Positions 1 to 6,475 are shown, counted from the stretch's first letter. The stretch: 8,620 bases of DNA from Deltaproteobacteria bacterium (GCA_021789795.1 JAJYJA010000103.1:1-8620); one strand, 5' to 3'. Made by a program: numbers and translations. Notes: generated by a model from the sequence alone, not told the origin.

Positions 1-459
1 GTCCTGGGTGAGGCCAAACTCCTCGATCAGCCGGGCGTAGGCCTGGGACTCCTCCAGGGGATTCAAGGCCTCGCGCTGGATGTTTTCAATCAGGGCCAGC
101 TCCAGCCGGTCGGAGATGTCAATCTCTTTCACAATCACCGGCACCTGGGCCAGCTTGGCCAGATGGGCGGCCCGCAGCCGCCGTTCGCCGGCGATCAGCT
201 CCAACTTGTCCGGCCCTATCCGACGCACCACCAGCGGTTGCAGGATGCCCTTCTCGCGCACCGAATTGGTCAGGCTCTCCAGTTCAAAGGGGTCAAAAAT
301 TTTACGCGGCTGACAGGGGTTAGGCTGGATCTGCTCGATGGGACACAAAAAATAGGGTGACTCCTGGGCCGCTCCCGGCCGACGGGGCGAGAGACCTTCC
401 TCCTCGGGCGGCAGAAGCGCCATCAACCCCTTGCCCAGCGGCGATGTCTTGGTGGCCAT
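1..459 (-). CDS. parB: ParB chromosome-partition protein (N-terminal 153 residues; 3' end outside window)
   Basis: ParB binds parS DNA, spreads along it as a CTP-dependent clamp and stimulates ParA. Reading the minus strand from ATG at 459 gives 153 codons with no stop before the window edge. The N-terminal peptide LGKGLMALLP (residues 8-17) is the short segment that in this family contacts ParA. It is followed by a proline-rich linker, the IQPNPCQPRK block (44-53), the CTP-binding motif GERRLRAA (91-98) and ENIQREALNP (125-134), the second conserved box. The helix-turn-helix would begin just past EFGLTQ (147-152), so the DNA-reading domain and the C-terminal dimerisation domain are missing only because the window ends. 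The start overlaps the parA stop (TGATG), implying translational coupling. A perfect parS target lies about 930 bases upstream. The family assignment is very secure; chromosomal rather than plasmid origin is inferred from the neighbouring core genes. Confidence 0.97.
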   Translation of the reverse strand, partial: MATKTSPLGKGLMALLPPEEEGLSPRRPGAAQESPYFLCPIEQIQPNPCQPRKIFDPFELESLTNSVREKGILQPLVVRRIGPDKLELIAGERRLRAAHLAKLAQVPVIVKEIDISDRLELALIENIQREALNPLEESQAYARLIEEFGLTQD

Positions 460-1259
460 CAGTTATTTTCCTCCCGTTGCTTTTTGACGAATTCCTTGCC
501 CAGATTGAGATAACTCAAGGCCCCCACCGACCGGCTGTCGTACTGATGGATCGACTGGCCATGGCTGGGGCTCTCGCTCAACCGGACGTTCCTGGGAATC
601 ACCGTGTCGTACACCTGGCCCTTGAAGTGTTTCTTGACCTCCTTGGCCACCTGGTAGGTCAACCGGTTGCGGCGGTCGTACATGGTCAGCACGATGCCCT
701 CGATGGCCAGACGCGGGTTGTAGGAATGCTTGACCAGCCGGATGGTGCGCACCAGTTGGCTAAGCCCCTCCAGGGCGAAATACTCGCACTGCAAGGGGAT
801 GATGACCGCGTCCGCGGCGGTCAAGGCGTTGATGGTGAGCAGCCCCAGCGAGGGCGGGCAGTCGATGAACACGTACTCAAAGGTGTCGAGGAGCGGCTCC
901 AGCATCTCACTTAGGAAACGCTCCCGCTTGGCGGTCGAGACCAGTTCCACCTCCACCCCAATCAGGTCGATGTGGGTCGGCAGGATGTAGAGATTGCCGT
1001 CCTTGCCCACCAGCCGGATGGTCTGTAGCGCCTCGGCCTCGTTCAAATAGCAGTGGTAGAGGTGCCGCTCCAGTTGAGAGACATTGACCCCCAGGCCACT
1101 GGAGGCGTTCCCCTGCGGGTCGGAGTCCACCAGCAACACCTTGTGCCCGAGCTGAGCCACGGCGGCGGCCAGATTGATGGCACTGGTGGTCTTGCCCACC
1201 CCGCCCTTTTGGTTGGCCAGGGCGTAGATCTTCCCCCGCATCTTGGTCTTTTGGCTCAT
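459..1259 (-). CDS. parA: ParA/Soj chromosome-partition ATPase
   Basis: This is a deviant Walker-A ATPase that dimerises on ATP, coats the nucleoid and moves ParB-parS complexes. The 266-residue length is normal for chromosomal ParA/Soj. The deviant Walker A motif KGGVGKTT lies at residues 18-25, with signature Lys18 and catalytic Lys23. The VDSDPQGN block is at 44-51 (Asp45, Asp47), and the Walker B-like FIDCPPSLGLLT at 131-142 (Asp133). PRNVRLSESPSHG (222-234) is the usual C-terminal signature. There is no N-terminal helix-turn-helix, unlike many plasmid type Ia ParAs, which favours a chromosomal or Ib form. I chose ATG at 1259 because AGAGGGG (1264-1270, minus sense) lies six bases upstream. 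Met7 is an internal alternative but has no comparable ribosome binding site. It is the first gene of parA-parB, with a promoter candidate at 1313-1342. Confidence 0.98.
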   Translation of the reverse strand: MSQKTKMRGKIYALANQKGGVGKTTSAINLAAAVAQLGHKVLLVDSDPQGNASSGLGVNVSQLERHLYHCYLNEAEALQTIRLVGKDGNLYILPTHIDLIGVEVELVSTAKRERFLSEMLEPLLDTFEYVFIDCPPSLGLLTINALTAADAVIIPLQCEYFALEGLSQLVRTIRLVKHSYNPRLAIEGIVLTMYDRRNRLTYQVAKEVKKHFKGQVYDTVIPRNVRLSESPSHGQSIHQYDSRSVGALSYLNLGKEFVKKQREENN

Positions 1260-1312
1260 CTTTCCCCTCTTAACCTGGGATGATTAAACAGACAACACGA
1301 AACTTCTTGCCG

Positions 1313-1342
1313 ATAAGAAACACAGCCGCCAGGGGTTGTCAA
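1313..1342 (-). promoter_or_regulatory. Sigma-70 promoter candidate for parAB
   Basis: On the minus strand there is a perfect -35 TTGACA (1337-1342) and, 18 bases downstream, TCTTAT (1313-1318; four of six matches to TATAAT). Transcription would start near 1305, giving a leader of about 45 nt before the parA ATG. A small inverted repeat, TTCTT/AAGAA (1304-1319), overlaps the -10 and start region and could be an operator. The promoter is a prediction from base matches only. Confidence 0.55.
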
Positions 1343-1345
1343 CCT

Positions 1346-1376
1346 CGAAATGCCCGCCGAGGCCCGGGCCATTTCG
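1346..1376. repeat. Inverted repeat between parS and the parA -35 box
   Basis: CGAAATG (1346-1352) and CATTTCG (1370-1376) are a perfect 7-bp inverted pair separated by 17 GC-rich bases, lying 4-34 bp upstream of the parA -35 hexamer. The spacing suits a dimeric repressor or activator site but could be chance. A shorter GGGCC/GGCCC pair (1366-1380) overlaps its right arm. Confidence 0.35.
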
Positions 1377-1387
1377 GCCCAGGTCAA

Positions 1388-1405
1388 ATGTTTCACGTGA
1401 AACAT
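1388..1405. promoter_or_regulatory. parS centromere site
   Basis: ATGTTTCACGTGAAACAT is an 18-bp perfect palindrome that contains the 16-bp consensus parS (TGTTTCACGTGAAACA, 1389-1404) without a mismatch. It is the nucleation site for ParB. It sits about 46 bp upstream of the parA -35 hexamer and 215 bp upstream of the divergent TPR lipoprotein gene, so ParB spreading from it would cover both promoters. I found no second copy in the window. Confidence 0.97.
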
Positions 1406-1465
1406 CGGCTACCCCGCCAGGGAGGGTGAAAATTTTCATCAACAATTATTAACCATTAGGCATGA

Positions 1466-1509
1466 GCCGCCGGAAAAGAGCCCCCAGCACGGCGCCCTTT
1501 TCCGGCGGC
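1466..1509 (+). repeat. Strong 13-bp hairpin in the divergent intergenic region, possible terminator
   Basis: The left arm (1466-1478, GCCGCCGGAAAAG) and right arm (1497-1509) are perfectly complementary over 13 bp, with an 18-nt loop that has a further 3-bp pairing inside it. On the plus strand the stem is followed by GGG, a TTTT run and a T-rich stretch to about 1528, so it could act as an imperfect Rho-independent terminator. No gene lies immediately upstream on that strand, and the best TPR-gene promoter lies downstream of it. It may insulate the TPR gene from transcripts starting near parS, end a small RNA, or be a DNA-level site. Confidence 0.55.
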
Positions 1510-1539
1510 GGGTTTTCGCTTCTGTTTTAGGCAGGAACC

Positions 1540-1548
1540 TGGCATAAT
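1540..1548 (+). promoter_or_regulatory. Extended -10 promoter candidate for the TPR lipoprotein gene
   Basis: TGGCATAAT fits an extended -10 element: TG, one base, then CATAAT with five of six matches to TATAAT. No good -35 hexamer lies 16-18 bases upstream, as is usual for this class. The transcript would begin near 1555, giving a leader of about 64 nt that ends in the strong purine-rich ribosome binding site of the TPR gene. Confidence 0.45.
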
Positions 1549-1618
1549 GCAAAAATAAGGGGAGGGCCGGGGCACCGCCGGCGAAAACACGGCGAACCAA
1601 CAGGAGGGGGAGGACGTA

Positions 1619-3892
1619 ATGAAGAAAAGGCATCTAACCATGGCGTGTCTGTTGCTGACCGGGGCACTGACGCTACCGGCCTGCGCCAACAAGGAGAAGA
1701 AAAAGCAGGCCTACTACCAGAAGGGGGTGGAGTACGTCAAGAAAAACGACCTCAAGGCGGCGGTGTTGGAGTTCAGAAACGCCTTGCAGATCGACCCCAA
1801 ATACGGTGACGCCCGCTACCAGTTGGGGCTCGCCTACCTGAAGGAACAGGAGCCGGGTAACGCCTTGAAGGAGCTGACCCGGGCCGCCACCCTGGAGCCC
1901 AGCAACCTGGACGCCCTGCTCAAGAGCGCCGAGATCATGTTTCTGGCCCGGCAGTACGACCAGAGCCGGGATCAAATCAACCTCCTGCTGGCCAAGGATT
2001 CCACCCATCCCGAGGGCCTGGCCTTAAAGGCCAACCTCGACCTGGTGGCCAAAAAGCTGGAGGCAGCGGACAAGGAGATCGATCAGGCCATTGCCAAGCA
2101 GCCAGCTCTGGCTCGCCTCTACCTCACCAGGGCCAAGGTGTCGGCGGCCGAGAACAAGATGGAGGACGCCGAAAAGGCCCTGCGCAAGGCGGTCGAGCTG
2201 CAACCAGACGATATGGGCCTGCACCAGGCCCTGGCCAGCTTCTACCTGAGCAACAACCAGCTGGACAAGGCCGAGGGCGAACTGGTGGCGATCAAGAAAC
2301 AGTTCCCCGCCGCCCCCGCCGCCTACTTTTCCCTGGCCAGTCTCTACCTGAGGATGAATCAACCCGACAAGGCCACGGAAGTAATCAGCCAGGGCATGGC
2401 CAAGGACCCCAAGAATGCCGAATATCACCTGTTCCTGGCCGATCTTTACAAGCGGCAGGGCAAGTTTGACCAGGTGGAGGCGGAGCTGAAAGAGGCTATC
2501 GGCCTGGCCAAGCAACCGTTGGATATCCAGGCGATGCTGGCCGATTTTTATTTCGATCACCAGCAGTTCGAGCAGGCCAAGGCCGAGGACGACCAGGTTC
2601 TGGCCGCCAACCCCAAGCATCCCCGGGCCAACCTGGTGAAGGCCAAGCTCCTGCTCAAGGACGGCAAGAACCAGGAGGGGGTAGCCATCCTCGACGCCCT
2701 GCTCAAGGAGCAGCCGCAATGGGGTGAGGCTCACTATCAAAAGGCCCTGGCCGATCTGGCGATGAAGGACAGGGAACTGGCCCGGCGAGAGGCCGCCGAG
2801 GCGTTACGGCTGTCGCCCAACGACCCCGACGCTCACGTCCTCATGGCTCAAATGCTGCTGATGAACAACGACTTCGACAAGGCGGAGCAGCAGGCGGGCC
2901 AGGCCCTGCGCTTAAATCCCCGCAACTTACGGGCCGCGATCATCGTGGGCCAGAGCCTGCTGGGTTCCAAGCAGTACGACAAGGCGCTCAAGGTGTTTAG
3001 CGAGATGGCTGCCAAGTTGCCGGACAACCCCGAGATCCTGCTCAACAAGGCCCGCTGCAACCTGGCGCTCAAAAAAGACGCGGACGCCAAGCAGGACATC
3101 GAGGCGGTACTGGCCAAAAATCCTGGCAACAGCGTCGCCCTGGCTATGCTGGTGGCAATATTAAACGAAAACAAAGACTTGTCCGGGGCCATAGCCCGAG
3201 TACGGCAGCAAGTCAAGGCGGCGCCCCAGGCGGCGGGGGATCTGCTTATCCTGGGTAGCCTGCTAACCGAGGCCAAGCAGTACGATGAGGCGGTTGCGAC
3301 CTTTACAAAGGTTATCAAGCTGCAACCAGACATGCCGGAGCCCCGGATGCAGCTCGCCAAGGCGCATCTGTTGAGCGGCAAACCCCAGGAGGCCATCGCC
3401 GACTACCGGGAACTCTTGCAGGTCAAGCCCAAGTTTCTGCCCGCCCTCATGGGCCTGGGCGGGCTTCTAGAGCAAAACGGGGATACGGCGGGGGCCGAAC
3501 AGGCCTACCGCCAGGCCCTGGAGGTCAACCCCAAGCTGGGGCCGGCGGCCAACAACCTGGCCTGGCTGATGAGCCAGGACCCGAAGGCCGATCTGGGCGA
3601 GGCCCTGCGGTTGGCCATGGTCGCCAAGACCGAGATGCCGGACGCCGCCAGCGTCAGCGACACCCTGGGCTTCATCCACTTGCAGCGCCAGGCATACGGC
3701 CTGGCGATCACCCAGCTTGAACAGGCGGTGAAGACAAAACCCGATTCCGGCACCTTCAAGTATCACCTGGCCCTGGCCTACCAGGGAGACGGCAAGCTGG
3801 ACAAGGCCAGGGAGATGCTCACCCAGGCCCTGGCGGGCGGTGATTTTCCAGAGCGGACGGCGGCCAAGGAGCTGCTGGCCAAGATGAATTGA
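1619..3892 (+). CDS. TPR-repeat outer-membrane lipoprotein (PrsT-like architecture)
   Basis: This is a 757-residue lipoprotein built almost entirely of tetratricopeptide repeats, so its likely role is as a protein-binding scaffold in the envelope. Residues 1-21 are a lipoprotein signal: basic MKKRH, a hydrophobic core, then lipobox LPAC with the lipidated Cys22. Ala at +2 suggests outer-membrane sorting. After a lysine-rich tether (25-30) I count about 21 TPR-like units filling 31-746: eighteen consecutive 34-residue units with no insertion, one of 36, then two more. The C-terminal block NNLAW...DTLGF (646-684) resembles the end of the exosortase-associated PrsT TPR lipoproteins and other deltaproteobacterial TPR proteins. 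Those run nearer 900 residues by my recollection, and no exosortase or PEP-CTERM gene is visible, so I give no symbol. ATG at 1619 has a strong AGGAGG/GGAGG site at 1602-1613. The stop overlaps the start of the phosphatase gene by four bases, implying an operon. Confidence 0.93.
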   Translation: MKKRHLTMACLLLTGALTLPACANKEKKKQAYYQKGVEYVKKNDLKAAVLEFRNALQIDPKYGDARYQLGLAYLKEQEPGNALKELTRAATLEPSNLDALLKSAEIMFLARQYDQSRDQINLLLAKDSTHPEGLALKANLDLVAKKLEAADKEIDQAIAKQPALARLYLTRAKVSAAENKMEDAEKALRKAVELQPDDMGLHQALASFYLSNNQLDKAEGELVAIKKQFPAAPAAYFSLASLYLRMNQPDKATEVISQGMAKDPKNAEYHLFLADLYKRQGKFDQVEAELKEAIGLAKQPLDIQAMLADFYFDHQQFEQAKAEDDQVLAANPKHPRANLVKAKLLLKDGKNQEGVAILDALLKEQPQWGEAHYQKALADLAMKDRELARREAAEALRLSPNDPDAHVLMAQMLLMNNDFDKAEQQAGQALRLNPRNLRAAIIVGQSLLGSKQYDKALKVFSEMAAKLPDNPEILLNKARCNLALKKDADAKQDIEAVLAKNPGNSVALAMLVAILNENKDLSGAIARVRQQVKAAPQAAGDLLILGSLLTEAKQYDEAVATFTKVIKLQPDMPEPRMQLAKAHLLSGKPQEAIADYRELLQVKPKFLPALMGLGGLLEQNGDTAGAEQAYRQALEVNPKLGPAANNLAWLMSQDPKADLGEALRLAMVAKTEMPDAASVSDTLGFIHLQRQAYGLAITQLEQAVKTKPDSGTFKYHLALAYQGDGKLDKAREMLTQALAGGDFPERTAAKELLAKMN

Positions 3893-4563
3893 CTGGTAGA
3901 ACCTTGGTTATCGGCGACCTGCACGGCTGCCATGCGGTCCTGCGCCGGTTGTGGGACCATCTCGACCCGCCGCCGGGGCCGGGGGACACGGTAGTCTTTC
4001 TGGGGGACTATATCGACCGGGGCCCGGAGTCGCGGCAGGTGATCGACTTTATCCTCGGGCTTAGGGGGGCGGGGTTGAGGGTGATCGCCCTGATGGGCAA
4101 CCACGAGCAGATGTTGCTCGAATTCCTAACTGGAAGAGATGATTACGGTTATCTTCAGGTGGGCGGGGCGGCGACCCTGGCGAGCTACGGCTGCCCGCCA
4201 GGGCTGGCCAGGGGCTTTTCCCTGCCCGCCGAGCATCACCGTTTCCTGCTCGAACTCCTTCCCTACTGGCAGGACGATTTCGCCATCTACGTCCACGCCG
4301 GGCTCAAACCAGGCTGCCCGCTGGCGCTGCAACCCAAAGACTGGCTGCTCTGGGCGCGGGAGGAATTCCTGGACGCGGATGGCGAGTTCGGCAAACGGGT
4401 GATCTACGGACACACCCCCTTTCCCCAGCCCCGCGTCGAACCATGGCGAATCGGCATCGACACCGGGGCGGTGTACGGCTGGCGCCTCACCTGCCTGATC
4501 CTGCCGGAGATGGCCTTCGTCCAGGTTCCCGGCCTGCCCATCTGGCCCCCGCCGGCGGCCTAG
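3889..4563 (+). CDS. PPP-family metallophosphoesterase (Ser/Thr phosphatase or Ap4A-hydrolase-like)
   Basis: This is a cytoplasmic two-metal phosphatase of the PPP superfamily. All signature motifs are present: GDLHG (residues 9-13; Asp10, His12), GDYIDRGPES (39-48; Asp40, Arg44), GNHEQM (70-75; Asn71, His72), VHAG (135-138; His136) and YGHTP (173-177; His175). At 224 residues it matches bacterial PphA-like protein phosphatases and the related symmetrical dinucleoside tetraphosphatases; the sequence does not decide between protein and nucleotide substrates. The only usable start is TTG at 3889: an in-frame stop lies at 3841 and no ATG or GTG lies between, while a later TTG would trim the first beta-strand. 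This TTG overlaps the preceding TGA (TTGA) and has no close ribosome binding site; AAGGAG is about 17 bases upstream. It is therefore probably translated by coupling to the TPR lipoprotein gene. There is no signal peptide. Confidence 0.92.
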   Translation: MTGRTLVIGDLHGCHAVLRRLWDHLDPPPGPGDTVVFLGDYIDRGPESRQVIDFILGLRGAGLRVIALMGNHEQMLLEFLTGRDDYGYLQVGGAATLASYGCPPGLARGFSLPAEHHRFLLELLPYWQDDFAIYVHAGLKPGCPLALQPKDWLLWAREEFLDADGEFGKRVIYGHTPFPQPRVEPWRIGIDTGAVYGWRLTCLILPEMAFVQVPGLPIWPPPAA

Positions 4564-4574
4564 CCTCAGGCTAG
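4560..4574. repeat. Inverted repeat spanning both convergent stop codons
   Basis: CTAGCCT and AGGCTAG form perfect 7-bp arms around a single central C. The plus-strand phosphatase stop (TAG, 4561-4563) lies in one arm and the minus-strand nadA stop (4571-4573) in the other. With a one-base loop and no T-run on either side it is not a convincing terminator, and no other terminator separates these convergent genes. Confidence 0.6.
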
Positions 4575-5665
4575 ATGTTCAGCATCCGATCCAAGGCCGT
4601 TCTGGCCTGATCCGCGGTTTCCTCGTCCACCCTGATCTGATTGACGATCCGGCCCTCGGCCAGATTGTCCAGCGTCCAGAGCAGGTGGGCCGGATCGATA
4701 CGGTACATGGTCGAGCACAGGCAATCCACGGGCGAAAGGGAGCGGATCTTCTGGTCGGGATACTGCCAGGCCAGGCGCCGCACCAGGTTGATCTCCGTGC
4801 CCACCGCCCAACTGGAGCCGGCTGGCGACTCGGAGACCGCCTTGATGATCGCCTCGGTCGAGCCGTAGAAATCGGCGGCCTGCACCACCTCCTGGCGGCA
4901 TTCCGGGTGGACGATCACCTGTACCCCCGGATCGGCCTGGCGGACGGCCCGCACCTGGGCCTCCGAAAACTGCATGTGCACCGTGCAGTAACCGTCCCAG
5001 AGGATGACCTTGGCCTGGCGCAGATCGGCGGCGGAGTTACCGCCCAGGGGCTCGCCCCGCGACCACAAGACAACCTGCTCGGGCGGGATGCCCACGGCCT
5101 GGGCGGAGTTGCGGCCCAGATGCTCGTCCGGGAAGAAGAACACCTTCTCCCCTTGGCTCAGGGCCCAGGTCAGGGCCCGCTCGGCGTTGGACGAGGTGCA
5201 TACCGAACCGTTCCGCTCGCCGACAAAGGCCTTGAGCCGGGCGGAGGAATTGACGTAGGTGATGGGAATGATCTCCTCCAGATCGACCAGCGGCGCCAGC
5301 TCCTGCCAGGCCGCCGCCACCTGCTCGCGGCTGGCCATGTCCGCCATCGAGCAGCCGGCGGTCAGGTCGGGCAGGATGACAATCTGCTCGTCTGCGGTCA
5401 GGATATCCGCCGACTCGGCCATGAAATGCACCCCGCAAAAGACGATGTAGCGGCGGTCGGTAGCCAGGGCGGCCTGGCGGGCCAGCTTCAGTGAGTCGCC
5501 GGTGACGTGGGCGAATGAGAAGACACTGTCCTGCTGGTAGTGGTGGCAGAGGATGAGAAGCTGATCGCCCAGCTCCTGCTTACGGGCCGCAATCCGGGCC
5601 AGCAGCTGTTTCTCCTGCTCCTCGCGGTAGGCGGGACCGATGTCGATTTGTGCTAGGCTCTGCAT
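4571..5665 (-). CDS. nadA: Quinolinate synthase NadA (Bacillus-type, 364 residues)
   Basis: NadA condenses iminoaspartate with dihydroxyacetone phosphate to quinolinate, the [4Fe-4S]-dependent step of de novo NAD synthesis in the cytoplasm. Recognisable blocks are LCHHYQQD (39-46), FCGVHFMAESADIL (76-89), LPDLTAGCSMADM (98-110), YVNSSA (137-142), HLGRNSA (182-188), WDGYCTVH (223-230), HPEC (253-256), GTEINLV (289-295) and the C-terminal VDCLCSTMYRI. By comparison with the long Bacillus form, the cluster ligands should be Cys105, Cys227 and Cys317. All are present, as is the extra segment before Cys227 that the shorter E. coli form lacks. ATG at 5665 has only a weak ribosome binding site (AAGAG about 12 bases upstream). 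No nadB or nadC is adjacent. A terminator-like hairpin lies 36 bases upstream, so expression may depend on read-through or attenuation. The gene converges on the phosphatase gene with seven bases between stops. Confidence 0.97.
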   Translation of the reverse strand: MQSLAQIDIGPAYREEQEKQLLARIAARKQELGDQLLILCHHYQQDSVFSFAHVTGDSLKLARQAALATDRRYIVFCGVHFMAESADILTADEQIVILPDLTAGCSMADMASREQVAAAWQELAPLVDLEEIIPITYVNSSARLKAFVGERNGSVCTSSNAERALTWALSQGEKVFFFPDEHLGRNSAQAVGIPPEQVVLWSRGEPLGGNSAADLRQAKVILWDGYCTVHMQFSEAQVRAVRQADPGVQVIVHPECRQEVVQAADFYGSTEAIIKAVSESPAGSSWAVGTEINLVRRLAWQYPDQKIRSLSPVDCLCSTMYRIDPAHLLWTLDNLAEGRIVNQIRVDEETADQARTALDRMLNI

Positions 5666-5690
5666 GACGTGTGCTCTTAAAAGGTGGTAC

Positions 5691-5730
5691 GAGAAAAAGT
5701 TAAGCCCACGGAAGGTCTATCCGCGGGCTT
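5691..5730 (-). terminator. Rho-independent terminator after the hpf gene, or nadA leader attenuator
   Basis: On the minus strand AAGCCCGCGG (5721-5730) pairs with CCGTGGGCTT (5702-5711) through ten base pairs including one G-U, around a 9-nt loop. It is followed by AACTTTTTC (5693-5701). On the plus strand the same stem carries one A-C mismatch but is followed by TTTTT, so weak bidirectional activity is possible. It lies 33 bases past the hpf stop and 25-36 bases before the nadA ATG. That leaves no room for a nadA promoter downstream of it. Confidence 0.75.
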
Positions 5731-5763
5731 TTTGCTGCCTAAATCAAGCAGGTTAACAGGGGA

Positions 5764-6297
5764 TCAGGCGGGTCTCACCCAGGCTGCACAGGGGCCCTTG
5801 TCGCCATCCGACTCCCCGAAGCGCACCATATCGCCTTCGGCAAGTTGCGACATGGTCAGGTCTTTTAAGGCGTTTTCGTGGAAATACACCTCCCGTCCGT
5901 CCAAGGCGGCGATGAAGCCGTAGGACTCGTGGGGCACCAACTTCTTGACCACCCCCTCAACCGTGGCCTCCTCCTGATCCAGGTCGCCCATCTTGACGGT
6001 CTGCCGCCGCTTGCGCTGCAACTCCTTAAGTTGCATCCCCAGAGTATCAAAGGCCTCGACCAGCAGAGGCCTGACCTTTTCCCCCTTGCGCTTGACCACC
6101 ACCGTGTCGTTGGGCACCGAGGCGACCACCTGAAGCTCGTAGCCGCCCTCTTTGTGATGGGTGGTGGCGGCAATGGTGACCCTCAGGTTATGCACCAGGC
6201 CAGAATGATGGCGGTCAAGGCGGGCCTTCTCCTCCTCGATCTTTTCCTGCCACGATTTTCTCAAGTCAAGGTTGCGGCCTTCTACTTGCAGCTCCAT
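5764..6297 (-). CDS. Ribosome hibernation factor HPF/RaiA-type with C-terminal cold-shock-like domain
   Basis: This 177-residue protein has two domains. Residues 1 to about 97 match the S30AE ribosome-associated fold: MELQVEGRNLDLRKSW, then RVTIAATTHH and YELQVVASVPND, strands that bind the 30S decoding region in HPF and YfiA. After a short linker (98-112), residues 113-175 look like a cold-shock domain: VEGVVKKL, SYGFI (125-129) in the place of RNP1 and VYFHENAL (137-144) in the place of RNP2. The protein probably protects idle ribosomes and may add single-strand RNA binding. It differs from the long-HPF type, whose C-terminal domain dimerises ribosomes instead. The reading frame is open back to 6399, but I start at ATG 6297 because GGAGGG lies five bases upstream and the family's conserved MELQVEGRN begins there. 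A terminator-like hairpin follows the stop. The upstream leader is long and GC-rich. Confidence 0.9.
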   Translation of the reverse strand: MELQVEGRNLDLRKSWQEKIEEEKARLDRHHSGLVHNLRVTIAATTHHKEGGYELQVVASVPNDTVVVKRKGEKVRPLLVEAFDTLGMQLKELQRKRRQTVKMGDLDQEEATVEGVVKKLVPHESYGFIAALDGREVYFHENALKDLTMSQLAEGDMVRFGESDGDKGPCAAWVRPA

Positions 6298-6330
6298 AGG
6301 AACCCTCCACAGATTTATTTTTCCTACATC

Positions 6331-6375
6331 CGCCGCCCCGTTCGCACCTCCGGGAGGAACGGATGCGCCCCGGCG
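6331..6375 (-). repeat. Nested inverted repeats in the hpf leader
   Basis: Outer arms CGCCG (6331-6335) and CGGCG (6371-6375) enclose CCGTTC (6338-6343) and GAACGG (6357-6362), with CCTC/GAGG inside. The whole folds as a GC-rich stem in the 5' leader, ending about 34 bases before the hpf start codon. The ribosome binding site itself is not inside the stem. It could stabilise the leader or be a regulatory fold; no known riboswitch is recognised. Confidence 0.4.
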
Positions 6376-6475
6376 CGTAACCCGCGCCCGCCGCCACATT
6401 GCGGCCTATTCAACGGCGACCAGTGATGATGCCCTTTTCCTCAATCATACACGCTTGGTCAACCGTTTGAAAGAA

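Noticed and set aside
357..914. 185-codon open frame on the plus strand across the parA/parB junction
   Set aside because: It lies opposite well-identified partition genes and its composition is that of an antisense shadow.
1260..1618. Replication origin next to parAB
   Set aside because: parS is present, but I find no cluster of TTATNCACA DnaA boxes and no AT-rich unwinding element.
2024..2740. Long open frames antisense to the TPR lipoprotein gene (also 2848-3396 and 3467-3766)
   Set aside because: The repeated, GC-biased codons of the TPR gene generate leucine- and glycine-rich shadow frames. No protein-family signal or ribosome binding site is present.
4685..5494. A 269-codon open frame antisense to nadA
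   Set aside because: It is a mirror of a high-GC coding sequence: low-complexity Gly/Leu/His content, no ribosome binding site, and complete overlap with a secure gene.
6298..6399. N-terminal extension of the hpf reading frame by 34 codons to an ATG at 6399
   Set aside because: The extension is arginine- and proline-rich without family resemblance, and a strong GGAGGG site five bases before 6297 sets the start.
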